Below, piece after piece: positions 36,333 through 44,806 of a stretch of DNA of 64,000 nt. A program made the position numbers and the translations under genes. The notes below the pieces were generated by a model. That model did no database searches and was not told the DNA's origin. It saw only the letters and a program-made list of their open reading frames with translations. Origin of the DNA: Streptomyces sp. MBT65 (GTDB lineage: Bacteria > Actinomycetota > Actinomycetes > Streptomycetales > Streptomycetaceae); contig NZ_JAENRY010000039.1 in the NCBI RefSeq assembly GCF_016612545.1, positions 23,135 through 87,134 on the forward strand, given 5' to 3'. Each line of letters starts with the position of its first letter. The stretch's first letter is position 1.

Positions 36333-38384
36333 GTGCCTGGGCGACGCGGCACCGACAGTGAGCGAGGTGCCGTCGCCCCGGTGGACGGTGGCGGTGGTGA
36401 ACAGGGGTGCGGTGCGGGTGAGTTGGGCGCTGCCGGGCACCTCGGGGTACAGGCCCAGGCTCGCCCACACCGCCCAGGACGACATGGCACCGAGATCGTC
36501 GTTGCCGACGAGTCCGCCGGGCGCGTCGGTGAACAGCTTGGCCAGCGCGCGGTGGACGACGGCCTCGGCGCGTTCGGTGTGGCCGACGTGGGTGTACGCC
36601 CAAGGGGTCCCGAACGAGGGCTCGTTGCCGAGGTAGGCATAGGGCTCCGAGGCGCCCGCGTTGAGGCTGCTGAAGAAGGTGTCGAGGCGGGCGGTGACAG
36701 CGGCGTCGCCGCCCATGGCCGCGAACAGCCCCGGCAGGTCCTGCGGAACCATCCAGGTGTACTGGGCGGCGTTGCCCTCCACGTACTCCGTCTTCTGCGC
36801 CGGGGTGAAGGCCGGCCAGGTGCCGTCGGCGGCACGGGGCTGGATGTATCCGGTGGCGGGGTTGAAGAGGTTGCGCCAGTTCCCGGAGGACCGCAGCAGG
36901 GTGTCGTACGTGGTCAAGTCGCCGAGCCGGTGGGCGAGTTGGGCGAGCGCGTAGTCGGCGACGGCGTACTCGAGGGTGGTGGAGACCGAACCCCACACCC
37001 CCTTGGTGCCGGCGGGGACGTAGCCGAGGGTGTCGTACTGCTGGTGTCCCGGGCGCTGGCGGTTGTCCTGGCGGTCCGCGAGGGCCGTGCGCAGCAGGGT
37101 GGTGGCATCGAAGTCGGTGCCGCCGAAGGCGTGGATCGCGGACGCGATGGCGGGCAGCGGGTCGCCGACCATGACGCCGCTGCCGCCGTTCGCGAGGGTC
37201 CAGCGGTCGAAGTACCCTGCCTGGAGGCCCTGGTTGAGGACGGACTGCGCGATGTCGGAGGCCTCGCGCGGGGCGAGCAGCGCCAGCAGTTGGACCTGGC
37301 AGCGGTAGACGTCCCAGCCGGAGAAGTCGGCGTACTGGACGTGCCCGGCGCGGGTGCGGTGGACCAGCCCGTCCATGCCGGTGTAGCGGCCGTCGGTGTC
37401 GCTGAACACGCTGGGGTGCAGGAGGGCGTGGTAGAGGGCGGTGTAGAAGACCCGGCGCTGGGTGTCCGTGCCGCCGCCGACGGTGACGCGGTTCAGCCAC
37501 TGGTTCCAGTCGGCGCGCACGGCCTGCCGGAGGGTGTCGTACGACCGCGCCTTCTGCTCGGTGAGCGCGTTGCGGCGGGCGCCGTCGACATCGACGAAGG
37601 AGATGCCGACCCGTGCGGTCACCGTACGGACCCCGGGGGCGAAGGTGACCATGGCCGCGCCGGCTTTCCCGTCCGGGTGGGCGGACTTGGCGAAGGGCTG
37701 GTCGAAGGTGGCGTGGAAGTAGAGCCGGTAGCGGTTCTTGGACTTGCAGAAGGCGCCGCTGTCGCTGTACCCGGACAGGGTGTCGGTCCCGATGTCGACC
37801 GATCCGGTCGCCGCGGTGAACGCCTTGGCCGCGTCGATGCTCACCGCGGCGGGGCGGGTGTCGCTCGCCGGGTAGGTGAAGCGGGCGATGCCCGAGCGCT
37901 GGGTGGTGGTGAGGTCGGTACCGATGCCGTTGTCGAAGGTGACGTGGTAACTGCCGGGCGCAGCCTGTTCGTTGGCGTGCGAGAACGTGGCGTACGCTGG
38001 CGGTGCGGTCTCCTGCGTGGGCATGAAGGGGACGTTGCCGTAGGCGGCGCAGCCTGCTCCGGAGATGTGCGCGAGGCCGAAGCCGCGGATGCGGTTGTCG
38101 CCGTAGGAGTAGCCGCCGTGCTGGTAGGTCACCGTGTCGGGGCTCCACTGCATCCCGCCGAGCGGTGCCGAGGCCCCCGGGAAGGTGTTGCCCGCGCCGC
38201 CGCCGTGGCCGAAGTCGGGGCCGCCTGGGGCGGTGCCGACGAACGGGTTGACGTACCGCGCGAGATCGTCGACGGCCCGGGGGCGGGGCGTGCCGTCGGC
38301 CCGGACCGGGGCGGCGGCGGCCGTTCCGGACGCCACGAGCACCGAGGCCGCCAGTACGGCCCGAAGCAGGGGAAGTCGCACCAC
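36321..38384 (-). CDS. Secreted GH92 alpha-1,2-mannosidase
   Basis: A 687-residue exported enzyme, started at GTG 38384 where GGAG precedes a Sec-type signal (LPLLRAVLAASVLVASGTAAAAP). Family motifs near the N-terminus: YVNPFVGTA, DFGHGGGAGNTFPGASAPLG and SPDTVTYQHGGYSYGDNRI; later YHALLHPSVFSD and GWDVYRCQVQLLALL, with the catalytic-domain YTHVGHTERAEA region. GH92 enzymes are Ca-dependent exo-mannosidases that trim N-glycans and fungal mannans. The protein is somewhat shorter than many members (700-1,200) and ends soon after the catalytic domain. No linked transporter is present. Confidence 0.92.
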   Translation of the reverse strand: MVRLPLLRAVLAASVLVASGTAAAAPVRADGTPRPRAVDDLARYVNPFVGTAPGGPDFGHGGGAGNTFPGASAPLGGMQWSPDTVTYQHGGYSYGDNRIRGFGLAHISGAGCAAYGNVPFMPTQETAPPAYATFSHANEQAAPGSYHVTFDNGIGTDLTTTQRSGIARFTYPASDTRPAAVSIDAAKAFTAATGSVDIGTDTLSGYSDSGAFCKSKNRYRLYFHATFDQPFAKSAHPDGKAGAAMVTFAPGVRTVTARVGISFVDVDGARRNALTEQKARSYDTLRQAVRADWNQWLNRVTVGGGTDTQRRVFYTALYHALLHPSVFSDTDGRYTGMDGLVHRTRAGHVQYADFSGWDVYRCQVQLLALLAPREASDIAQSVLNQGLQAGYFDRWTLANGGSGVMVGDPLPAIASAIHAFGGTDFDATTLLRTALADRQDNRQRPGHQQYDTLGYVPAGTKGVWGSVSTTLEYAVADYALAQLAHRLGDLTTYDTLLRSSGNWRNLFNPATGYIQPRAADGTWPAFTPAQKTEYVEGNAAQYTWMVPQDLPGLFAAMGGDAAVTARLDTFFSSLNAGASEPYAYLGNEPSFGTPWAYTHVGHTERAEAVVHRALAKLFTDAPGGLVGNDDLGAMSSWAVWASLGLYPEVPGSAQLTRTAPLFTTATVHRGDGTSLTVGAASPRHSLR

Positions 38385-38587
38385 GTTTCTCCAGCCAGTC
38401 AGGGGACCCGCCGCCGCGCGGCGCCGGACCGCGAGTGTCCCCAACGCGGCTCCGGCTCCCCGGCCGCCACACCCGGCCGGCCGCGAGGACCAGCCGGTCG
38501 GGTCAGCACTCCCCCGCCTGTCGCAAAGGCGGGGACCGGGAGAGAAAGCAGGTGCGGACCGTGGGCGAATGATGATGGGGTGACCCG

Positions 38588-39550
38588 GTGACAGCTCACG
38601 ACGAGACGCGGGCCCTACGACCGCTGACCCTGGCCTGGGTGAATCGGCAGCTCGGCCCGGGCGAACGGATCGTCGGCACCGAGGCGCTGCACGGCGGTAT
38701 CACCGCCGAGATGCGGCGGCTGACCGTCGCCGCACCGGACGGGGGCACCCGTGCCCTGGTCCTGCGCAGCTTCGTCGACCCGTACTTCGTGGAGCACGCC
38801 GGGGATCTGCTGAACCGCGAGGCCGATGCCCTCGCCCAGCTCGCGGAGACCGACGTACCGGCTCCAGGACCGGTCGCGATGGATCCGTCCGGCGCGCACT
38901 GCGAGTACCCCTCACTCCTCATGACCCATCTGCCGGGCCGGACGGTCTTCACCGACGAGGGTCTTCAGGCGCGTGTCCCGCTCCTCGCCCGGCAACTCGT
39001 GGCGATCCACGCGCTCGACCCCGTCGACCGGCCCGAGCACTACCAGGCGTGGACGACCGCCGACGCCGTCGTCCCGGCGCAGGGGGCCGACAAGGCGGCG
39101 TGGGCCGCGGCCATCGACGTGATCCGCAAACCCGCGCCGCCCTTCGAAGGCCGGTTCATGCACCGGGACTTCCACCCCGGCAACGTGCTGTTCGACGTGC
39201 CGTCCGACGGCTCGGCGGGGCTCCGTATCACCGGGGTCGTCGACTGGGTGCAGAACTCATGGGGGCCGGCGGACCTCGACGTGGCGCACTGCTCCACCAA
39301 CCTCGCGCTGCTGCACGGTCCGGCCTGGGGTCTGCGGTTCGCCGAGGCGTACGAGGAGGCCGGCGGGGTTCTGGCGTCGGCGTCGGGCGAGCGGCTGTAC
39401 TGGCTGCTGTTGGACGCGCTGGCATTCGCCGGGGAGGTGGGACCCGTGGTGCGGCCATGGCAGGAGGCGGGGAGGGTGGAGCTGACGACGCGGGCCGTGG
39501 AGGAGCGGCTGGACGCCTATGTCATCTCCCTTGTGGACGCGTTGAGTTGA
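38588..39550 (+). CDS. Aminoglycoside-phosphotransferase-family (APH) small-molecule kinase
   Basis: A 320-residue kinase-fold protein. The catalytic loop MHRDFHPGNVLF and the metal-binding ITGVVDWVQNSWGPADLDVAH are intact, with an N-lobe containing ALVLRSFVD instead of a strongly conserved VLK. Such APH-like kinases may inactivate antibiotics or phosphorylate choline, sugars or other alcohols; the target here is not visible. Start GTG 38588, divergent from the GH92 gene by about 200 bases. Confidence 0.85.
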   Translation: MTAHDETRALRPLTLAWVNRQLGPGERIVGTEALHGGITAEMRRLTVAAPDGGTRALVLRSFVDPYFVEHAGDLLNREADALAQLAETDVPAPGPVAMDPSGAHCEYPSLLMTHLPGRTVFTDEGLQARVPLLARQLVAIHALDPVDRPEHYQAWTTADAVVPAQGADKAAWAAAIDVIRKPAPPFEGRFMHRDFHPGNVLFDVPSDGSAGLRITGVVDWVQNSWGPADLDVAHCSTNLALLHGPAWGLRFAEAYEEAGGVLASASGERLYWLLLDALAFAGEVGPVVRPWQEAGRVELTTRAVEERLDAYVISLVDALS

Positions 39551-39686
39551 GCCCGCCCGATGCCGGGCTTGACCGCACCGGGTACGAGGGGCGCGGCGGG
39601 GACGCTGACTGCCTTCTCCCGCAGCCGAGCGCCTTCCGCCGGTTCGCCCGTCGGCGTTCAATCGCTGCTCAGTACTCCTCCGCTGC

Positions 39687-40844
39687 TCAACGCTCCTCGA
39701 CACCCCGGACGATTCGGCTGATGCGGTCGACCAACTCCGGTGCCCGCTCGGACTGTTCGTCGAGCCACTCGCCGAGGCGCTCCTCGACGGCCTCGGCGAC
39801 ACAGATCCGCACCTCGGCGTTGCCCAGCAACTCGCGTGTGGCGCCGAGGAATTCAGGGTGGTCGAGCTTCACCGACACGACCGCCGTGAGCCCCTCGACG
39901 AACCGGTCGGCGCGGGCACCGAGGTCGGACCCGGCCCGCAGTCGTTCCCGCGCGAACGCGGTGACCGCGGCCACCACTCCGTCGCGCAGGCCGTCCACGT
40001 GCGAGCCTCCCTCGCGCGTGGCCCGGCTGTTGGCGAAGCCGCGTATCCGCGTCTCGTCGAAGCCTCGCCACAGCAGGGCCACCTCCATGGTCCCGGCCAT
40101 TCTCGCGTCCTCCCACTCGAAGCCGAAGACGTCCGGCTCCAGCGCCGTGCCCGTCTCCGCGTAGAGGGCGGCCACGAAGTCCCGTACTCCGTCCGGGAAT
40201 TGGAACAGCACCCGCCGGTGTCCGTACGCCGGGCGTTCGTCGGTCAGCGAGATCGCCAGACCCCGGTTGAGGAAGGCCAGTTGCCGGAAGCGCTCCGCCA
40301 GCACGGAGAACGAGCACCGGGTCGTCTCGAAGATCTCGGTGTCGGGCCAGAAAGAGACGGTCGTCCCGCTTCCGGTCGCCGAGCCCACAGTGACGGACGG
40401 GTCGACCTCGACACCACGCGCGTACTCCTTGACCCAGCGGGTTCCCGCGCCCCGCACTTCGGCCGTCAGCCGACTCGACAGGGCGTTGGCGACGAAGAGC
40501 CCCATGCCGAAGTCGGAGACGACCTCGGTGCGCCGGCCACCGGGCCTGGGACCGGCGTAGAAGCTGGTCAACTCCCTTTCGAGAGCCGGGGCGTCGGCCT
40601 CCACGTCCCCCGCCCCGTCGTCGGCGACCCGTACTCCGCCGTCGGACGTGAGCGTGACGTCGACGGAGTGTGCGCGGCCGTCCAGGACCTCGGTCACGGC
40701 CCGGTCGACGACATCCAACACGAGGTAGTGCAGGCCGCGTTGACCGGTCGATCCGACATACATGCCGGGCCGCTTCCGTATGGCTTCCCCGCCCTCCAGC
40801 ACCTTGATGTGCGTGGCGTCGTACTCCATGCCCTCGGCACTCAC
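39687..40844 (-). CDS. Orphan GyrB-like GHKL ATPase/transducer protein with degenerate active site
   Basis: A 385-residue protein equal to only the ATPase and transducer domains of GyrB/ParE; the TOPRIM and C-terminal parts are absent. Start GTG 40844 follows AGGGGAGGGG. The N-terminus VLEGGEAIRKRPGMYVGSTG is clearly gyrase-like. In the N box, LDVVDRAVTEVL replaces the gyrase pattern, so the general base Glu is Asp44 and the Mg-binding Asn is Arg48. The D-D-G-x-G motif is kept (about 75-79), but the ATP lid GLHGVG is reduced to DFGMG and the transducer Q-T-K loop reads ATRE. SVKLDHPEFLGATRELLGN still marks the transducer domain. It is probably not an active ATPase; a DNA-binding, dimerising or inhibitor-binding role is possible. 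Confidence 0.8.
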   Translation of the reverse strand: MSAEGMEYDATHIKVLEGGEAIRKRPGMYVGSTGQRGLHYLVLDVVDRAVTEVLDGRAHSVDVTLTSDGGVRVADDGAGDVEADAPALERELTSFYAGPRPGGRRTEVVSDFGMGLFVANALSSRLTAEVRGAGTRWVKEYARGVEVDPSVTVGSATGSGTTVSFWPDTEIFETTRCSFSVLAERFRQLAFLNRGLAISLTDERPAYGHRRVLFQFPDGVRDFVAALYAETGTALEPDVFGFEWEDARMAGTMEVALLWRGFDETRIRGFANSRATREGGSHVDGLRDGVVAAVTAFARERLRAGSDLGARADRFVEGLTAVVSVKLDHPEFLGATRELLGNAEVRICVAEAVEERLGEWLDEQSERAPELVDRISRIVRGVEER

Positions 40845-41180
40845 GAAGACCCCTCCCCTGGTGTTCGGCAGATCACCCCAGCGTAGGCCGAATCGGGGAA
40901 AACACCAGGTCAGAGCCATTTCATGGAGGCCCAGGACGGGCGGGTGCGGGCGTGCCGGGATGCGGGTGGCGGCGCTGTCGCACACCTCACCCGGAAGGCG
41001 TCCGAGGGCCCGCCGAGGCCGCGTACGACCCCATTGTGGACGCCCCCGAGGGCCCCAATTCCGTTCTGTGGCAAGCGATTTGAGAACGGACCGGCTACGG
41101 TGGACGGCCGGTCCGGCGGGTTCTCGGGCCACCGGGGGCGGAGCCGGTCGGGGGAAGCCGTGGCGGGGGAAGGAAGGCCG
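40845..41180. other. Divergent intergenic region with an inverted repeat
   Basis: A 336-base gap between the GyrB-like gene and the 194-residue gene. CCTGGTGTT (40857-40865) and AACACCAGG (40901-40909) are a 9-bp inverted repeat 35 bases apart, close to the GyrB-like start. The remainder shows nothing I can assign; an open frame covering it in phase with the next gene lacks coding character. Confidence 0.45.
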
Positions 41181-41765
41181 ATGCCGGAAGCCGGTCCGTT
41201 CGCGCCGGAAACCGTCGTGGTGGCGCAGCCGAAGCGTTCACGGTGGCGCAGGTACACGGGCCCCGCGCTGGCCGTGTCCACCGTGGAGGGGACCCAGCTC
41301 GCCCTGCTCAAGCACACCGACGACACGAACTCCCTTCTCACGGACACGTCCGGCAGGTTCCTCGTCCATATCAACAGGCGTGCCTCGTACGGGCAGTTCG
41401 GGCCGGTGCGGTTCCGCTTCACCGACGTCACGGATCGGGAGATCGGCACCGCCCGTACCCACGGACTCGTCAAGAACCGGCAGTTGAGCCTGCGGACGGA
41501 AGGGGGACGTCCGCTCCTCCTCACCCGGCGGGGTTACACCTCAACCGAATGGCAGCTCACGGAGACCGACCCGGAACAGGGCCCGGCGCCGGAGATTCTC
41601 GGCCGGGTCACGGTGAGCAGCATCGACGCGGTGCTCGGTCTGCAGCAGTACGTCGTCGAGACCGATGCCCGTCTGGACGCCTCCGAACGGCGCACCGTCA
41701 TCCTCGCGGTCGTCGGTCTGCACCTGGTCCGCCGGCCTCCGGGCGACCACGGCACGTCCGCTTGA
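41181..41765 (+). CDS. Hypothetical protein, possibly LURP-one/scramblase-like fold
   Basis: A 194-residue cytoplasmic protein starting at ATG 41181, with GGAAGG 4 bases upstream. It is rich in alternating hydrophobic strands (RFRFTDVTDREIGTAR, LSLRTEGGRPLLLTRRG) and ends with a hydrophobic helix (RTVILAVVGLHLVRR). This order of a beta barrel followed by a buried helix resembles LURP-one-related/tubby-like domain proteins. That fold call is tentative. It is divergent from the orphan GyrB-like gene. Confidence 0.6.
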   Translation: MPEAGPFAPETVVVAQPKRSRWRRYTGPALAVSTVEGTQLALLKHTDDTNSLLTDTSGRFLVHINRRASYGQFGPVRFRFTDVTDREIGTARTHGLVKNRQLSLRTEGGRPLLLTRRGYTSTEWQLTETDPEQGPAPEILGRVTVSSIDAVLGLQQYVVETDARLDASERRTVILAVVGLHLVRRPPGDHGTSA

Positions 41766-41821
41766 GAGGTGCGGTGCGCCACGTCACCGAGCCGGATCCG
41801 GCCGGTCCCGCACCGTCATGC

Positions 41822-42469
41822 CTACGGTGCTGCCAGTTCCGCCAGTTCTGAGTCGAACAGCAGCGCCGGGTCGAATCCCATGCCCGTGAAGTGGCCCGCG
41901 AGTTCCAGCGACAGCACGCCGTGCAGGCGGGTCCAGCAGGTGAGTGCGCGGTGCAGGGCCGCGGGCGGGGCGGGGTGGTCGCCCGCCCAGTGCCGGTGGG
42001 CCGCCAGGTCGACCTCGAACGGTGTCAGGGGAGCATCCGCGGGCAGTCCCGCGCTCGCGTCCAGCAGGGTCCCCATGATCTCGGACGCGATCCCGGTGAC
42101 GTCGTCCGGTGCGTGGTAGCCCGGGACGGGTGTGCCGTAGATGAGGAAGTAGCGCTGCGGGTCGTCGAGGGCCCAGGCGCGCAGCGCATGGGCCAGGCCG
42201 GGCAGGTCGGTGCCGGACTCTGCGGCCGCGCGGAAGGCGTCGGCGAGGCTTCGGTACGCGTCCCGGATGAGCTCGGTGATCAGGTCGTCGCGGCTGGCGA
42301 AGTAGCGGTAGAGGGCGGGCCCGCTCATGCCCATCCGCTTGGCGATCGCGTTGAGGGAGAGCGCGGAGGCGCCCGCCGTACCGATCTGCTCCCGCGCGTG
42401 TTCCTTGATCTCCGCGCGCACCTGGTCGCGATAGCGCTCGCGCGGGGTCTTCGTGCCCGTCTCCGCCAT
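41822..42469 (-). CDS. TetR-family transcriptional regulator
   Basis: A 215-residue repressor with the N-terminal HTH ALSLNAIAKRMGMSGPALYR and YFASRDDLITELI, followed by a WHG/TetR_C-type ligand domain containing RYFLIYGTPVPGY and LTCWTRLHGVLSLEL. It is divergent from a zinc-type quinone oxidoreductase gene with an operator-like palindrome in the 151-base gap, so it most likely represses that gene and itself in response to an electrophile or quinone. Confidence 0.9.
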   Translation of the reverse strand: MAETGTKTPRERYRDQVRAEIKEHAREQIGTAGASALSLNAIAKRMGMSGPALYRYFASRDDLITELIRDAYRSLADAFRAAAESGTDLPGLAHALRAWALDDPQRYFLIYGTPVPGYHAPDDVTGIASEIMGTLLDASAGLPADAPLTPFEVDLAAHRHWAGDHPAPPAALHRALTCWTRLHGVLSLELAGHFTGMGFDPALLFDSELAELAAP

Positions 42470-42559
42470 GGCCGACCGCCTCCCACACCTACTGGACTAC
42501 ATGCTCAAGTTTCAGTTAGAAGCTATCACGATTGCACTTGACGACCCCTTCTCGCGTGA

Positions 42560-42574
42560 GTTACAACTTATAAC
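42560..42574. promoter_or_regulatory. Candidate TetR operator
   Basis: GTTACAACTTATAAC is a 15-bp near-palindrome (GTTA...TAAC arms with internal AA/TT symmetry) in an AT-rich patch between the TetR gene and the oxidoreductase gene, 46 bases before the latter's start. Confidence 0.45.
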
Positions 42575-42620
42575 GAACACGAAAGCCCGTAGCTCACCGC
42601 AGAGCGCAGTGGAGGTCGCC

Positions 42621-43676
42621 ATGAACAACACGGACAGCACGCACAGCACCGCAGACGCACTCGTCGAGGTCGTCCTGCCGGGCAGGGTGGAGCCGGAGGG
42701 CCTGGAGGTCCGGCAGGGAGCCGTGCCCGTCGCGGGCCCCGGCCAGGTCGTGATCCGGATGGAGGCGACCGGGATCTCCTTCGCCGAGCAGCAGATGCGC
42801 CGCGGCAAGTACTACGACCAGCCCCCGTTCCCCTTCGTCCCCGGCTACGACCTGGTCGGCACCGTCCTCACCACCGGCGCGGGCGTCGAGCCGGGCCTGG
42901 TCGGCACCCGGGTCGCCGCGCTGGTGAAGGTCGGCGGCTGGGCCAGTCATGTGCTGGTCGACGCGGCCGATGTGGTGCCGGTGCCCGAGGGGATCAGCGC
43001 GGCCGAGGCCGAGACCGTGGTCGTGAACGGCATCACCGCCTGGCAGATGCTGCACCGCAAGGCCCGTATCCGGGCCGGCCAGACGATCCTGGTGCACGGG
43101 GCGAACGGCGGAGTCGGCACGGTCCTGGTGCAACTCGCCCACGCGGCGGGCGTGCACGTGATCGGCACCGCCTCCCCGCGCCACCACGACACCCTGCGCG
43201 CTCAGGGCGTCGAGCCCATCGACTACCGCACCCCGGACCTCACCGCACGCGTCCGCGAACTCGCCCCGCGCGGAGTGGACGCCGTGTTCGACCACGTCGG
43301 CGGCCCGGGCATCGTCCGTTCCTGGCACCTGCTCGCCCCCGGCGGCACGCTCGTCTCCTACGGCAGCGCCTCCACCCGTGACGACGAGGGCTCCAAGCAG
43401 GTGCCCGTGCTCAAGCTGCTGGGCCGGGTCTGGACGTGGAACGCGCTGCCGAACGGCCGGCACGCCTACTTCTTCAACGTCTGGGCCGGACGGGCCCTGA
43501 GCAAGAACCGCTTCCGGGCCCGGCTGAGTGCCGACCTCACCCAGGTCTTCGCGGCCCTGCAGCGCGGTGAGGTCAACGCCCAGGTCGCGGCCCAACTGCC
43601 GCTCGCCCGCGTCGCCGACGCCCTGCGCCTGGCCGAGTCCGGCACGGTCGCCGGCAAGGTCGTCCTGACACCGTGA
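42621..43676 (+). CDS. Medium-chain dehydrogenase/quinone oxidoreductase (zeta-crystallin type)
   Basis: A 351-residue MDR-superfamily enzyme started at ATG 42621 with GGAGG upstream; an in-phase longer reading crosses the TetR promoter and is rejected. GroES-like N-domain (residues about 20-140, FPFVPGYDLVGTV) and Rossmann domain with the NADPH motif HGANGGVGTVLVQLA are clear. Zinc ligands are absent, as in quinone reductases. It should reduce quinones or alkenals with NADPH and is the probable target of the divergent TetR protein. Confidence 0.9.
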   Translation: MNNTDSTHSTADALVEVVLPGRVEPEGLEVRQGAVPVAGPGQVVIRMEATGISFAEQQMRRGKYYDQPPFPFVPGYDLVGTVLTTGAGVEPGLVGTRVAALVKVGGWASHVLVDAADVVPVPEGISAAEAETVVVNGITAWQMLHRKARIRAGQTILVHGANGGVGTVLVQLAHAAGVHVIGTASPRHHDTLRAQGVEPIDYRTPDLTARVRELAPRGVDAVFDHVGGPGIVRSWHLLAPGGTLVSYGSASTRDDEGSKQVPVLKLLGRVWTWNALPNGRHAYFFNVWAGRALSKNRFRARLSADLTQVFAALQRGEVNAQVAAQLPLARVADALRLAESGTVAGKVVLTP

Positions 43677-43728
43677 CGTGCCGGTCGCTCAATCCCCCAC
43701 TCCCCCGCCCGTGTTGAGAGGCCTTGCC

Positions 43729-44331
43729 ATGACCACCGTCCCGTCCGCCCGCACGCTCCGACGTCACCGCACCCGGCTGCTCGTCCCGGCGGCCCTCGCC
43801 GTCCTGCTCTGCACGGCCACGACGGCCACCGCCTCGGACACCACCGCCCCGGACACCGCGCAGAGGACCACTGCGGCAACGATCACGGATGTCCGGAGCC
43901 ACCACGACGGCGCGGGAAGAACGGAGGCGATGCTCGACGACTGGCTCCGGCTGTGGAACGGCGACTTCGACCGCGCGCCGGGCATCATCTCCCCCGCCTT
44001 CCGGGTCCACGCCGCCCTCCTCGACGGCGGTGACGGCAGCTCGATCCGGGGTGTCGACGGACTGGTCGCCTGGATCGCGCAGACACGCGCCGCGTTCCCC
44101 GACCTCCGCTTCACCGAGCAGGTCGCCCCACTCGTCGACGGGCGCTACGCATCCATACGGTGGACGGCCACCGGCACCTACGCCGGCGGCTTCCCCGGCG
44201 CCGGGGCCGACCCCGGGACGGTGGTCACGTTCACCGGTACGGACACACTCCGTATGCGCGACGGCAGGTTCGTGGAGTACTGGGTCAACACCGACACCCT
44301 CCAACTCCTCACCCAGCTCGAGGTGTTGTGA
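43729..44331 (+). CDS. Secreted SnoaL-like (NTF2-fold) protein
   Basis: A 200-residue protein with a signal peptide (RLLVPAALAVLLCTATTATA, about residues 16-35) and an NTF2/SnoaL-like cone-fold domain: LDDWLRLWNGDFDRAPGIIS, VDGLVAWIAQTRAAFPDLRF, RWTATGTYAGGFPG and RDGRFVEYWVNTD. SnoaL-type 'ester cyclases' act on polyketides, but many are uncharacterised. It follows the quinone oxidoreductase gene by 52 bases and is probably co-transcribed. ATG 43729 chosen because the signal peptide follows it. Confidence 0.82.
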   Translation: MTTVPSARTLRRHRTRLLVPAALAVLLCTATTATASDTTAPDTAQRTTAATITDVRSHHDGAGRTEAMLDDWLRLWNGDFDRAPGIISPAFRVHAALLDGGDGSSIRGVDGLVAWIAQTRAAFPDLRFTEQVAPLVDGRYASIRWTATGTYAGGFPGAGADPGTVVTFTGTDTLRMRDGRFVEYWVNTDTLQLLTQLEVL

Positions 44332-44362
44332 TGGCAAGACGGTCGCGATGACAGGGCGACGG

Positions 44363-44797
44363 TCAGGCGCCCCACGCCTCGACATGCGCGAGGACGTAGT
44401 CGGCCAGCTCGGCCGGCTGGAGGTTGAGGGCGGCGACTGCCGGACGGTTCAGCGCGACCCTGACCGGTTCGAAGTCGCCCGTGTCGGGGTCGTCGAGCTC
44501 GGGACCGTGACGGCGCTCCAGGTCCATGTCCAGCAGATCGGCGAGGAAGTAGTGCTGGACGACGGTGCTCGTGCCGTGTGCTTCGGTCAGGGTGAGGAAC
44601 TCGGTGGCGGGGCCGATCGTGGCGCCGATCTCCTCCATCGCCTCGCGCCGCAGCGCCGCCTCGAGGTCCGCGTCGGCGGGTTCCACGCTCCCGCCGACGG
44701 TCGTGCAGTACGCGTCGCCGCCCGGCCAGCCCCGCTTCAGGAACACCAGATGACCGTGGTCGAGCAGCACGACACGCGCTTTGTGACGGACCCTCAT
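44363..44797 (-). CDS. NUDIX hydrolase
   Basis: A 144-residue NUDIX-fold protein. The Nudix-box region GGSVEPADADLEAALRREAM followed by EEIGA holds the metal-binding REAMEE core; the early Glu of the box is Asp. It should hydrolyse a nucleoside diphosphate linked to another group; substrate unknown. It is the last gene on the minus strand after the BNR enzyme gene (9-base gap), so it may be read with the sugar-uptake operon without being part of its pathway. Confidence 0.88.
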   Translation of the reverse strand: MRVRHKARVVLLDHGHLVFLKRGWPGGDAYCTTVGGSVEPADADLEAALRREAMEEIGATIGPATEFLTLTEAHGTSTVVQHYFLADLLDMDLERRHGPELDDPDTGDFEPVRVALNRPAVAALNLQPAELADYVLAHVEAWGA

Positions 44798-44806
44798 GGG
44801 CGGAGC

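Noticed and set aside
40923..41180. N-terminal extension of the 194-residue hypothetical gene
   Set aside because: The extension lacks coding character, while ATG 41181 has a good ribosome site.
42453..42620. N-terminal extension of the quinone oxidoreductase into the TetR gene
   Set aside because: It would cover an AT-rich operator region; ATG 42621 with GGAGG and the family N-terminus fits better.
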